Shown here piece by piece: positions 1-7,298 of a stretch of DNA of 21,490 nt. This DNA is from JBHGBM01 sp041946965 (GTDB lineage Bacteria > Acidobacteriota > Terriglobia > Bryobacterales > Bryobacteraceae), in NCBI GenBank assembly GCA_041946965.1, contig JBHGBM010000093.1:1-21490 (forward strand), given 5' to 3'. A program made the translations under genes and the position numbers. Within the stretch, counting starts at the first letter, position 1, and the number at the start of each line of letters is the position of its first letter. The notes beneath the pieces are model-generated. The model was not told the DNA's origin and made no database searches. It saw nothing but the letters and a program-made list of their open reading frames with translations.

Positions 1-57
1 GAACGGCCGACCTTTTGCTCCGGAGGCAAACGCTCTATCCAGCTGAGCTACGGGCGC
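1..57 (-). tRNA. tRNA-Arg (anticodon CCG), 3' part cut by window edge
   Basis: Read on the minus strand, position 57 begins a 7-nt acceptor strand (GCGCCCG), then TA, a D-stem GCTC/GAGC, and an anticodon stem TTTGC/GCAAA closing the loop CTCCGGA. The loop reads anticodon CCG, which decodes the Arg codon CGG. The variable region AGGTC and the first half of the T-arm (GGCCG TTC) follow. The rest of the T-arm and the 3' acceptor strand lie outside the window. CGG is a frequent codon in a GC-rich genome, so this isoacceptor is expected. Confidence 0.93.
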
Positions 58-71
58 ACATCCTGATAGAG

Positions 72-80
72 ATCTTACCA
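72..80 (-). promoter_or_regulatory. Candidate extended -10 of the tRNA-Arg promoter
   Basis: The minus strand reads TGG-TAAGAT, a TGn extended -10 with hexamer TAAGAT. Fourteen bases separate it from the mature tRNA 5' end, which fits a short 5' leader removed by RNase P. I see no good -35 at 16-18 bp. The same TGnTAnnnT layout recurs before acyP, the CDGSH gene, mrp and accB. Confidence 0.4.
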
Positions 81-172
81 GGAATTCTACGCCGCCGGCA
101 TGCGCCCGGCACTTTGAGTCGGGATAACCGGCCGTTGGAGAGGCGGCTCGGGCGCAATGGCGGCGCCATCGT

Positions 173-3100
173 CTAACGCCGCCGCCCCACCACCCGCATG
201 CCGCGCGTGCGTGACAGCGGGCCGGGCGAGAGCGCCTCCTCCACAATCGCCGTCTGCTCCTCCTGGTGGCGTTTGCCCGAGCCGGTGGCGGGGCTGGCGC
301 TCTCCGGCCGCCCCACGTACATCAGCTCACGGCCGCTCGCGGCGAGCAGCGGCTGGATCTGTTCCCGCACGAAGCGCCACGGGCCCATGTTGCGCGGCTC
401 CTCTTGCAGCCAAACCGCTTCCGCCGTGAGCGGGAAGCGCAGCAGCGCGTCCTTCAACCGCTCCTCGGGGAACGGATAGATCTGCTCCAGCCGCACCACC
501 GCCACGTGCTCCGCTTTGCGCGCGGCCAGCAGGTCGTAGTAGACCTTTCCGGAACAGAGCACCACGCGCGAGACGCGCTCCGCGCCGGCGTCGCTTTCCA
601 TGAGCACCTCGTGGAAGGCGCCGCCGGTGAACTCCTCCAGCGTGGAGACGGCCCGCGGATGGCGCAGCAGGCTCTTGGGCGTGAAGAGCACCAGCGGCTT
701 GCGCGTGCCCCGCCGGTCGCGCCCGCCGAACATCTGGCGGCGCAGCAGGTGGAAGTACTGCGCCGGAGTGGTGCAGTTGCACACCTGAATGTTGTCCTCG
801 GCGCAGAGAGTCAGGAAGCGCTCGACGCGGGCGCTCGAATGCTCGGGCCCCTGTCCCTCGAAGCCGTGCGGCAGCAGCAGCACCAGGCCGCTCGGCTGTC
901 CCCACTTCTGCTCGGCGGTGGTGATGAACTGGTCGATCATGACCTGCGCGCCGTTGGCGAAATCGCCGAACTGCGCCTCCCACAGCACCAGGGTCAGCGG
1001 GTCGGCCAGGCTGTAGCCGAACTCGAAGCCGAGTACGGCCAGCTCGCTCAAGGAGCTGTCATACACGTCGAAGCGCGCCTGGTCCGGCGCAATGTGCTGG
1101 AGCGGGATGTAGCGCTCGCCGGTCTCGTAATCGTGAAAGGCAAGGTGGCGCTGCGTGAAGGTTCCGCGGCTGGAATCCTGGCCGCTGAGCCGCACCGGCG
1201 TCCCGTCCAGGACGAGCGTACCGAACGCCAGCGCTTCACCGAAGGCCCAATCCACCGGCCCGCCCTTTTCGAGCGCCTCGCGGCGGCGGTCGACGAAAGG
1301 CCGCAGCTTGGGGTGCAGGTGGAAACCGGCGTCGAACGCAGTCAGCGCGCGCACCACGCGCTCCAGCGTGGCCCGGTTCACCGCGGTACGCGGCCGGGAG
1401 GCGCCGATCTCCTGCTCCGGAACCGCGCTCAGCTCCTGCGGCTCGAAGCGCTCGGCCCTGGCGCGCGATTCGTCATACGCCTGGTTCAGCCGCTCCACCA
1501 CGCGGCGGCGCATCTCCGCAACCTGTTCGCCGGTGACCACGCGGTCCCGCAACAGCCGCTCGGAGTACAGCTTCGCCACCGAGGGGTGGTCCTTGATCTT
1601 GCGGTAGAGGATGGGCTGCGTGTAGCTGGGGTCGTCGCCTTCGTTGTGGCCGTGGCGGCGGTAGCAGATCATGTCGATCACCACGTCCTTCTTGAACCGC
1701 TGGCGGAAATCAAAGGCGATCTGCACAACGCGAATGGCCGCTTCCGGATCATCGCCGTTCACGTGGAATATGGGCGCCTGCACGCCGCGCGCGACGTCGG
1801 TCGAATAGGGTGTGGAACGCGACTCCTCAGGGTTGGTGGTGAACCCGATCTGGTTGTTGATCACCAGGTGGATGGTGCCGCCGGTCGCGTAGCCCTCTAG
1901 CTGTGAAAGATTCAGCGTCTCCGCCACGATGCCCTGCCCGGCGAAGGCCGCGTCGCCGTGGATGAGCAGCGGGATGACGCGCGCGCGCTCGGCGTCGCCC
2001 AACCGGTCCTGCTTGGGACGCACGATGCCCTCCACCACCGGATCCACGGCTTCCAGATGACTGGGGTTCGGCGAAACCGAGACCACGATCTGCGCGCCGT
2101 TGGCCGCCTCGTGCACGCCCGTAGCGCCGAGATGGTATTTCACGTCGCCCGACCCCTGGCTGCTGGCCGGATCCAGCTCGCCTTCGAACTCGCTGAAGAT
2201 CTGGGTGAGCGACTTGTTGATGATGTTGGCCAGTACGTTCAACCGCCCGCGGTGGGCCATGCCGATCACCACTTCGTGGACGTTGGCCGCGCCGGCGCGT
2301 TCCAGCACTTCATCCACGATGGCCAGCGCGGTCTCGCCGCCTTCCACCGCGAAACGCTTCTGCCCCACGAAGCGAGAATGCAGGAAGTGCTCGAACTCCT
2401 CGGCCTGAATCAGCCGCTCGAGGATGTGCACGCGCCCGGCGGGCTCGAGCGGCCAGTTATTGGCCTGCGGCTCCATGCGCTGCTGGAGCCAGTGCTTCTG
2501 CTCCGGGTGCTGGATCATCATGTACTCGCACCCGATCTTGCCGCAGTACGTCTGGCGCAGGGTCTCCAGAATTTCGCGCAGGGTGGCCACGTGCTTCGGC
2601 CCGCCCTTTCCGCCCAAGGCTTCGCTGAGCGTGCCGGTGTAGAACTCGCGATCCAGGTCCCAGATGGTGAGCCCGTAGGTGACCGGGTCGAGCTCGGGGT
2701 GGTAGGCGGGCTCGGAGCCCAGCGGATCGAGGTCGGCAATCAGGTGCCCGCGCACCCGGTACATGTTGATGAGCTGGATGACGCCGGTCTGCTTGGCGAC
2801 GTCGCGCTCCGGCGCCGGCGATCCCTGGCGGTCCGGTTCCCAGCGCACGGGCCGGTGCGGCATGCGCAGGTGCTGGAAAATCTCTTCATAGAAGCCGTCC
2901 GCGCCGTCGAGCAGGGCTTGGATCCTGCCGAGAAACATGCCCGATTCGGCGCCCTGAATCACGCGGTGATCGTAGGTGCAAGTGATGGTCATCACCTTGC
3001 TGAGCCCGAGCCTGGCGCGGGTTTCCGGTGTGACGCCGAGGAACGCGGCGGGATAGTCGATGGCGCCCGAGGCGATGATAGCCCCCTGCCCCGCCATGAG

Positions 3101-3760
3101 CCGCGGCTGGGAGGACATGGTGCCCACGGTGCCTGGATTGGTGAGCGAAATCGTGGTGCCCTGAAAATCTTCGGCGGCGAGCTTGCCGGTGCGCGCGCGG
3201 GCCACAATATCGTCGAACGCCGCGGCATAACGCTCGAAATCCAGCTCGCCGGCGTTCTTGATGTTCGGCACCATCAGGTTGCGTGTGCCGTCGCGGCCTT
3301 CCACGTCGATGGCGATGCCCAGGTTGACGCGGGTGCGCATCACCCTGGCGGGGCCCTCCGCGAAGGCGTTGTTCAGGTTGGGCATGCCGCGCAGCGCTTT
3401 CAGGATGGCCCAGCCGATCAGGTGTGTGTACGAAATCTTACTTTGTGCGGCGAGCGACCGGTGCTGGTTGATGATGCGCCGGTTCTCGTCCATCACCTTC
3501 ACCGCGATGGTGCGCTGGCTGGTGGCGGTGGGGATGGAGAGGCTCGCGGCCATGTTCTCCGCGATGCGCGCCGCCGCGCCCCGCAGGGGGGTGATGTCGC
3601 CCGCCGCCGGCGCGGGCGCGGGAGCCGGTTCCGGCGCTTTGGGCGCCCCGCTCTCGAACAGCGCCTTCCAGCTCTCATCGACCGTGGCGCGATCGTGCAG
3701 AAACTGGCGGTACAGTTCCTCTTCGAGCCAACTGTTGATCCCTTCAGGTTTGACAGCCAT
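173..3760 (-). CDS. kgd: Multifunctional 2-oxoglutarate dehydrogenase E1 / E2-like succinyltransferase (Kgd/OdhA type)
   Basis: About 1195 aa, the size of the actinobacterial Kgd/OdhA family. Residues 1-37 form the E1o N-terminal helix region, followed by an Ala/Pro linker (about 38-55). Residues 60-300 form an acyltransferase domain like the E2 catalytic core, with the DHRxxxG motif at H265. There is no lipoyl or peripheral-subunit-binding domain. Residues 325-1195 form the thiamine-diphosphate E1o part, with GDAAFAGQG at 602-610 and NNQIGF at 635-640. In the TCA cycle it decarboxylates 2-oxoglutarate and passes the succinyl group to a lipoyl carrier encoded elsewhere. I chose the ATG at 3760 (MAVKPEG...) because the family begins there and a purine-rich GGGAGAAGAG precedes it. 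The open frame runs 60 codons further upstream, but that part reads antisense through acyP. A -10-like TATATT lies at 3782-3787. The actinobacterial GarA/OdhI regulator was not seen here. Confidence 0.96.
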   Translation of the reverse strand: MAVKPEGINSWLEEELYRQFLHDRATVDESWKALFESGAPKAPEPAPAPAPAAGDITPLRGAAARIAENMAASLSIPTATSQRTIAVKVMDENRRIINQHRSLAAQSKISYTHLIGWAILKALRGMPNLNNAFAEGPARVMRTRVNLGIAIDVEGRDGTRNLMVPNIKNAGELDFERYAAAFDDIVARARTGKLAAEDFQGTTISLTNPGTVGTMSSQPRLMAGQGAIIASGAIDYPAAFLGVTPETRARLGLSKVMTITCTYDHRVIQGAESGMFLGRIQALLDGADGFYEEIFQHLRMPHRPVRWEPDRQGSPAPERDVAKQTGVIQLINMYRVRGHLIADLDPLGSEPAYHPELDPVTYGLTIWDLDREFYTGTLSEALGGKGGPKHVATLREILETLRQTYCGKIGCEYMMIQHPEQKHWLQQRMEPQANNWPLEPAGRVHILERLIQAEEFEHFLHSRFVGQKRFAVEGGETALAIVDEVLERAGAANVHEVVIGMAHRGRLNVLANIINKSLTQIFSEFEGELDPASSQGSGDVKYHLGATGVHEAANGAQIVVSVSPNPSHLEAVDPVVEGIVRPKQDRLGDAERARVIPLLIHGDAAFAGQGIVAETLNLSQLEGYATGGTIHLVINNQIGFTTNPEESRSTPYSTDVARGVQAPIFHVNGDDPEAAIRVVQIAFDFRQRFKKDVVIDMICYRRHGHNEGDDPSYTQPILYRKIKDHPSVAKLYSERLLRDRVVTGEQVAEMRRRVVERLNQAYDESRARAERFEPQELSAVPEQEIGASRPRTAVNRATLERVVRALTAFDAGFHLHPKLRPFVDRRREALEKGGPVDWAFGEALAFGTLVLDGTPVRLSGQDSSRGTFTQRHLAFHDYETGERYIPLQHIAPDQARFDVYDSSLSELAVLGFEFGYSLADPLTLVLWEAQFGDFANGAQVMIDQFITTAEQKWGQPSGLVLLLPHGFEGQGPEHSSARVERFLTLCAEDNIQVCNCTTPAQYFHLLRRQMFGGRDRRGTRKPLVLFTPKSLLRHPRAVSTLEEFTGGAFHEVLMESDAGAERVSRVVLCSGKVYYDLLAARKAEHVAVVRLEQIYPFPEERLKDALLRFPLTAEAVWLQEEPRNMGPWRFVREQIQPLLAASGRELMYVGRPESASPATGSGKRHQEEQTAIVEEALSPGPLSRTRGMRVVGRRR

Positions 3761-3814
3761 GGCGGGCTTTTCTCTTCTCCCAATATAGCCAAGCCGGGCG
3801 ATAGCGCGCCGCCG

Positions 3815-3823
3815 TGGTATTCT
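3815..3823 (+). promoter_or_regulatory. Candidate extended -10 upstream of acyP
   Basis: TGG-TATTCT lies 10 nt before the ATG at 3834. A transcript starting about 7 nt downstream would have almost no leader before that ATG. If the GTG at 3849 is used instead, the leader would be about 19 nt and carry AGGAG. No clear -35 is visible. Divergent from kgd. Confidence 0.35.
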
Positions 3824-3833
3824 CATTACTTTC

Positions 3834-4118
3834 ATGCCCAGGAGAAGTGTGATTGCCCGCAGGTACTTCGTGCGCGGGCGCGTGCAGGGCGTCGGCTTCC
3901 GCTGGTTTGTGCAGCGGTCGGCCGAACAGTTGGGCATCACGGGCTACGCCCGGAACCTGGACGACGGGCGCGTAGAGGTCTACGCCGCGGGCACGCCGGA
4001 AGAGATTTCGGAGCTGGCTTCCCTGCTCTGGAAGGGACCGCGCTGGTCCGATGTGCGCGGCGTGGAGGAGCAGGAAGCCGCCGTGCGGGAGTACGGGTCG
4101 TTCCAGATCGAGGACTGA
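3834..4118 (+). CDS. acyP: Acylphosphatase
   Basis: 94 aa if it starts at the ATG, the usual size for this small ferredoxin-like-fold family. It hydrolyses the carboxyl-phosphate bond of acylphosphates. The signature GRVQGVGFRWF gives the phosphate-binding loop with catalytic Arg23, and GYARNLDDGRVEV supplies catalytic Asn41. The start is ambiguous. The ATG at 3834 sits 10 nt after an extended -10. An in-frame GTG at 3849 has AGGAG at 3840-3844, only 4 nt away, and would give 89 aa with the conserved core intact. The stop overlaps the apt start (TGATG), so the two are probably translationally coupled. It is divergent from kgd across a gap of about 73 bp. No signal peptide; cytosolic. Confidence 0.92.
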   Translation: MPRRSVIARRYFVRGRVQGVGFRWFVQRSAEQLGITGYARNLDDGRVEVYAAGTPEEISELASLLWKGPRWSDVRGVEEQEAAVREYGSFQIED

Positions 4119-4639
4119 TGGAAGCACTGAAAAAGCTGATTCGCGAGGTCCCCGGCTTTCCCAAGCCGGGCATCCTCTTTTATGACATCACCACGCTGCT
4201 GCGCGACAAGTGCGGATTCCGCGCCGCCATTGACGCCCTGGGGAATCACTACCGGGGCGTGCAGGTCGATGCCGTGCTGGGCATCGAAGCGCGCGGCTTC
4301 ATCTTCGCTCCCGCGCTGGCTTACGCGCTGGGAGCCGGTTTCGTGCCCGTTCGGAAGCCGAAGAAACTGCCCGCCGAGTGCGTCCGGGTCACCTACGACC
4401 TGGAGTACGGAACCGATTCGCTGGAGATGCACAAGGACGCCATCCGGGAGGGCCAGCGCGTGCTGATCGTGGACGACCTGCTCGCCACCGGCGGCACGGC
4501 GGCGGCGGTGGCGCGTATGGTGGAACAGGTGGGAGGCAAGGTGGCCGGGCTCGGCTTCGTGGTCGAACTGACGTTCCTGCACGGGCGCGACCGGCTGAAG
4601 GGCCACGACGTGTTCTCCCTGCTGCAATACGACAAATGA
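4118..4639 (+). CDS. apt: Adenine phosphoribosyltransferase
   Basis: 173 aa, full length for the family. It converts adenine and PRPP to AMP and pyrophosphate in cytosolic purine salvage. The N-terminal segment with PGFPKPGILFYDITTLL is the Apt hallmark. GIEARGF (about 55-61) belongs to the purine-site region, and the PRPP loop VLIVDDLLATGGT lies at 115-127. The ATG overlaps the acyP stop by 1 nt, and the TGA overlaps the ispE ATG by 4 nt. It is therefore the second gene of a coupled acyP-apt-ispE unit. The PRPP synthetase gene prs follows one gene later, so a PRPP maker and a PRPP user are neighbours. Confidence 0.97.
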   Translation: MEALKKLIREVPGFPKPGILFYDITTLLRDKCGFRAAIDALGNHYRGVQVDAVLGIEARGFIFAPALAYALGAGFVPVRKPKKLPAECVRVTYDLEYGTDSLEMHKDAIREGQRVLIVDDLLATGGTAAAVARMVEQVGGKVAGLGFVVELTFLHGRDRLKGHDVFSLLQYDK

Positions 4640-5574
4640 GCATGCCCCGCCGGGCGCGTGTGCGCGCGCTTGCGAAGATCAACCTGGACCTTCGCGTGTT
4701 ATATAGGCGCCCGGATCGCTTTCACGAGCTGCGCAGCATCTTTCACACAATTTCGCTGGGCGACGTGATCGATCTTGCCTTCACGCCCGGGCCGCGCACT
4801 CAGATCGGCCTCGAAAGCGACATCGACATTCCCGATAACCTCGTGGCGCGCGCCGCGCGCACCGTGCTCGATGCCATGCGCAGGACCGGGCGCGTGGAGT
4901 TAGGGTTGCACAAGAACATTCCCATGGGGGCGGGCCTGGGAGGCGGATCCACGGATGCCGCGGCGGTCCTGCTGGCGCTGCCGGTCCTGGCCGGAGGCGA
5001 GATCCCGCTGCCGGAACTGATGCGGCTCGCCGCCGGCCTCGGCAGCGACGTGCCGTACTTCCTGCTGGGCGGGCGCGCCGCGGTGACGGGCCGTGGCGAG
5101 GAACTCTATCCGCTGGCCCCCTTACCGGCCGCGCGGGGCCTGGTGGCGGCGCCTGGCGTGCACGTTTCCACCCCTGAAGCCTACCGCGCACTGAGCCCCC
5201 GTTTGACAGCCGAATCGCAACAAAATAAAATAGTTAGTTTCCAGTCGATCATCTGGGAAGAAACTGACGAGCCGCCCGCCAACGACTTCGAACCCATTGT
5301 TTTTGAATGGTATCCGGAGTTGAAGGCTCTCAAGGGGCGGCTCGCGAAGCTGGGCGGCAGGCCGGTTCTGATGACCGGGAGCGGCTCGGCGATCTTTGGG
5401 CTGTTTGACACCCGGGAGAAACTTGCTCGGGCCGTAAAATCAATTAGAGAGGTATCTGTTTTTCCGTTCTCGCTGGTGAGCCGCGCGCGCTACCGGAGCA
5501 TGTGGTGGCGCCAGTTGCGGCCACACAGCCTCAACCAGAACCTATGGCCGCCCCGAAGCCGGTACGTGCGATGA
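4636..5574 (+). CDS. ispE: 4-diphosphocytidyl-2-C-methyl-D-erythritol kinase
   Basis: 312 aa GHMP-family kinase that phosphorylates CDP-methylerythritol in the MEP isoprenoid pathway. Visible signatures are AKINLDL near residue 14 (catalytic Lys), the ATP loop PMGAGLGGGSTDAA (96-109), GSDVPYF (Asp about 138) and a C-terminal GSGSAIFG loop. The ATG at 4636 overlaps the apt stop as ATGA; a second ATG at 4642 is an alternative. The C-terminal tail after RARYRS is divergent, and its last codons overlap the prs start (ATGA at 5571-5574). Its middle holds an AT-rich stretch (about 5211-5240) that contains a strong candidate promoter for prs. ispE-prs is a conserved bacterial gene pair. Confidence 0.95.
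   Translation: MSMPRRARVRALAKINLDLRVLYRRPDRFHELRSIFHTISLGDVIDLAFTPGPRTQIGLESDIDIPDNLVARAARTVLDAMRRTGRVELGLHKNIPMGAGLGGGSTDAAAVLLALPVLAGGEIPLPELMRLAAGLGSDVPYFLLGGRAAVTGRGEELYPLAPLPAARGLVAAPGVHVSTPEAYRALSPRLTAESQQNKIVSFQSIIWEETDEPPANDFEPIVFEWYPELKALKGRLAKLGGRPVLMTGSGSAIFGLFDTREKLARAVKSIREVSVFPFSLVSRARYRSMWWRQLRPHSLNQNLWPPRSRYVR
5203..5231 (+). promoter_or_regulatory. Near-consensus sigma70 promoter inside ispE, reading toward prs
   Basis: A perfect -35 TTGACA (5203-5208), a 17-bp spacer and a -10 TAAAAT (5226-5231, five of six consensus bases). It sits in an A-rich patch of an otherwise GC-rich coding region. Transcription would begin near 5238, giving a leader of about 330 nt before prs. It would let prs, rplY, pth, rpsF, rpsR and rplI be expressed apart from acyP-apt-ispE. 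Confidence 0.65.
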
Positions 5575-6515
5575 ACCCCGACCGCATCAAGATTTTCACG
5601 GGAAACGCGAACCCCGCCTTGTCGCAGGAAATCTGCCAGGCGCTGGCGTTGCCGCTCGGCCGCGCCCAGGTCCGGGTGTTTTCCGACGGCGAGATTCACG
5701 TCCAGGTTCAGGAGAACGTCCGCGGCGCGGACGTGTTCGTCATCCAGCCCACCTGCACCCCGGTGGACCGCAACCTCATGGAGCTCTTGCTGATGATGGA
5801 CGCGCTCAAGCGCGCCTCGGCGGAGCGCATTACCGCCGTGTTGCCGTATTACGGCTACGCCCGGCAGGACCGCAAAGACAAGCCGCGCGTGCCCATCTCG
5901 GCCAAGCTGGTGGCGAGTTTGCTCGAGACCGCCGGCGCCGACCGCATTCTGGCTCTCGACCTGCACGCCGCGCAGATTCAAGGCTTCTTCGACATCCCGG
6001 TGGACCACCTGTTTTCCTCGCCGGTGATGATCGACTATTTCAGGCCGCGAAACCTGCCGAACGTGACGGTGGTTTCGCCCGACGCCGGAGGCGTGGAGCG
6101 CGCGCGGGCCTTTGCCAAGCGGCTTAGCGCGCCGCTGGCCGTCATCGACAAGCGCCGCGAGGAAGCCAACGTGGCGGAAGTCATGAACGTGGTGGGCGAG
6201 GTGACGGGCCACACCTGCCTCATCGTCGACGACCTGATCGATACCGCCGGCACGCTGGTGAAGGGCGCCGAGGCGTTGCTCGACCGCGGCGCGGCGAACG
6301 TGATGGCCTGCGCCACCCACGCCGTGCTCTCGGGCCCGGCGCTCGAACGGATTGAGAAGTCCGCGATCTCGGAAGTGGTGTTCACCAACTCGATCCCGCT
6401 TTCCGGCGACGCACGCAAGTCGCCGAAGATCAAATCGCTGTCGGTTGCCTCGCTGCTGGCCAGGGCGATTCAATCGATCCACGAAGAAACTTCGGTGAGC
6501 ATTTTGTTTATTTAG
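5571..6515 (+). CDS. prs: Ribose-phosphate pyrophosphokinase (PRPP synthetase)
   Basis: 314 aa, matching bacterial class I PRPP synthetases. It makes PRPP from ribose 5-phosphate and ATP for purine, pyrimidine, His, Trp and NAD synthesis. The sequence has the N-terminal KIFTGNANPAL, the FSDGEIHVQ segment, YYGYARQDRK (about 93-102), the DLHAAQIQGFFDIPVDHL region (130-147) and the PRPP-binding loop CLIVDDLIDTAGT (216-228). The ATG at 5571 overlaps the ispE stop (ATGA) and gives the usual N-terminus. In-frame starts at 5544 and 5502 would add a Pro/Ala-rich extension inside ispE and are less likely. There is no clear Shine-Dalgarno, consistent with coupling to ispE, although the internal promoter would produce transcripts without full ispE translation. 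Confidence 0.97.
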   Translation: MNPDRIKIFTGNANPALSQEICQALALPLGRAQVRVFSDGEIHVQVQENVRGADVFVIQPTCTPVDRNLMELLLMMDALKRASAERITAVLPYYGYARQDRKDKPRVPISAKLVASLLETAGADRILALDLHAAQIQGFFDIPVDHLFSSPVMIDYFRPRNLPNVTVVSPDAGGVERARAFAKRLSAPLAVIDKRREEANVAEVMNVVGEVTGHTCLIVDDLIDTAGTLVKGAEALLDRGAANVMACATHAVLSGPALERIEKSAISEVVFTNSIPLSGDARKSPKIKSLSVASLLARAIQSIHEETSVSILFI

Positions 6516-6547
6516 GATTTAGCCGAAATTAACCGGCCGCCGCAACC

Positions 6548-6575
6548 CACGGTGCGCCCGTGAGGGCGTTCACGG
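6548..6575 (+). other. Overlapping alternative hairpins in the rplY leader
   Basis: In the 87-nt gap between prs and rplY, the segment CCGTGA (6558-6563) can pair upstream with CACGG (6548-6552) or downstream with TCACGG (6570-6575). A third option, CGCCC-GTGA-GGGCG (6555-6568), has a GNRA-type tetraloop. The stems are short (5-6 bp), no U-tract follows, and the rplY Shine-Dalgarno begins about 20 nt downstream. It could be a small regulatory leader, or chance in GC-rich sequence. Confidence 0.25.
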
Positions 6576-6602
6576 ACTTGCGAGCCGGAAGGAGACGAAA
6601 GA

Positions 6603-7289
6603 GTGAAGAAGGAAATTACGGTGTCCGCATCGCCGCGCGACACCCGTGGCAAGAACGAAGCGCGCCGCACGCGCGCGGCGGGCAAGATCCCCGCCGTGAT
6701 TTACGGTGCTTACAAAGACCCCGTCGCCGTGGCGGTCAATCCCAAAGACATCCTGAGCATCATGCGCAGCGCCAGCGGAGCGAACACGATTTTCAATCTC
6801 GCCATCGAAGGCGGCGAAACCGCGCCAGCCATGCTGGTGGACGAGCAGACCGATCCCGTCCGCGGCACGCTGCTGCACGTGGATTTCAAGCGCATCGACC
6901 TCTCGAAGCCGATCAGGGTCACCGTTCCGGTGCAGACCACGGGCGACGCGAAGGGCGTGAAGCAGCAGGGCGGCTTGCTGGAACTGGTGAGCCGCAGCCT
7001 CGAAATCGAGTGCCTGCCGAACGAGATCCCCGAACACTTCACGGTGGACGTGACCGAGCTGATGATCGGCGATGCGATGCGCGCCTCCGACGTTTCGGTG
7101 ACGGGCTCCATGCGTCTTCTGAGCCCGGCGGACACCGTGCTGGCGCACGTGGTGGCGCTGCGCGGCGAAGAAGAGGCCAAGCCGGCCGAAGCCGCGCCGG
7201 CCGAGGGCGCCCCTGCCGCCGCCGCCGAGCCCGAGGTCATCAAGAAGGGCAAGAAGGAGGAAGAGGGCGGCGAGGCCAAGAAGAAATAG
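6603..7289 (+). CDS. rplY: 50S ribosomal protein L25 (Ctc/TL5 family)
   Basis: 228 aa, the long two-domain Ctc/TL5 form rather than the roughly 95-aa E. coli form. It binds 5S rRNA in the large subunit. The N-terminal L25 domain (about 1-95) carries the typical RGKNEARRTRAAGKIPAVIYG segment. The C-terminal TL5 domain (about 96-185) contains the acidic IECLPNEIPE and VDVTEL motifs. The last 40 residues are a low-complexity Ala/Glu/Lys tail, presumably disordered. Translation starts at GTG 6603 after a good GGAGG-like site (GGAAGGAGA). The gene order prs-rplY-pth is a conserved bacterial arrangement. Confidence 0.96.
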   Translation: MKKEITVSASPRDTRGKNEARRTRAAGKIPAVIYGAYKDPVAVAVNPKDILSIMRSASGANTIFNLAIEGGETAPAMLVDEQTDPVRGTLLHVDFKRIDLSKPIRVTVPVQTTGDAKGVKQQGGLLELVSRSLEIECLPNEIPEHFTVDVTELMIGDAMRASDVSVTGSMRLLSPADTVLAHVVALRGEEEAKPAEAAPAEGAPAAAAEPEVIKKGKKEEEGGEAKKK

Positions 7290-7298
7290 CCCGTCTCC

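Noticed and set aside
151..167. GGCGC/GCGCC hairpin just upstream of the kgd stop, read as a possible kgd terminator
   Set aside because: Only a 5-bp stem without a T-run; not distinguishable from chance in GC-rich DNA. No good terminator was seen between kgd and the tRNA.
266..1900. Plus-strand open frame of about 544 codons opposite kgd
   Set aside because: No family signature and His/Leu/Arg-rich composition typical of antisense frames; kgd on the other strand is unambiguous.
3749..3772. TTGACA on the plus strand within the kgd start region
   Set aside because: No acceptable -10 at 16-18 bp (TCTTCT), and the bases are constrained as kgd codons.
1958..4117. A very long plus-strand open frame leading into apt
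   Set aside because: It is antisense to kgd and acts only as an open shadow of GC-rich coding DNA; the real apt begins at 4118, where the family homology starts.
5405..5440. Second TTGACA (5405-5410) and TAAAAT (5435-5440) in the 3' part of ispE
   Set aside because: The spacing is 24 bp, too long for sigma70; only the upstream pair at 5203-5231 has 17 bp.
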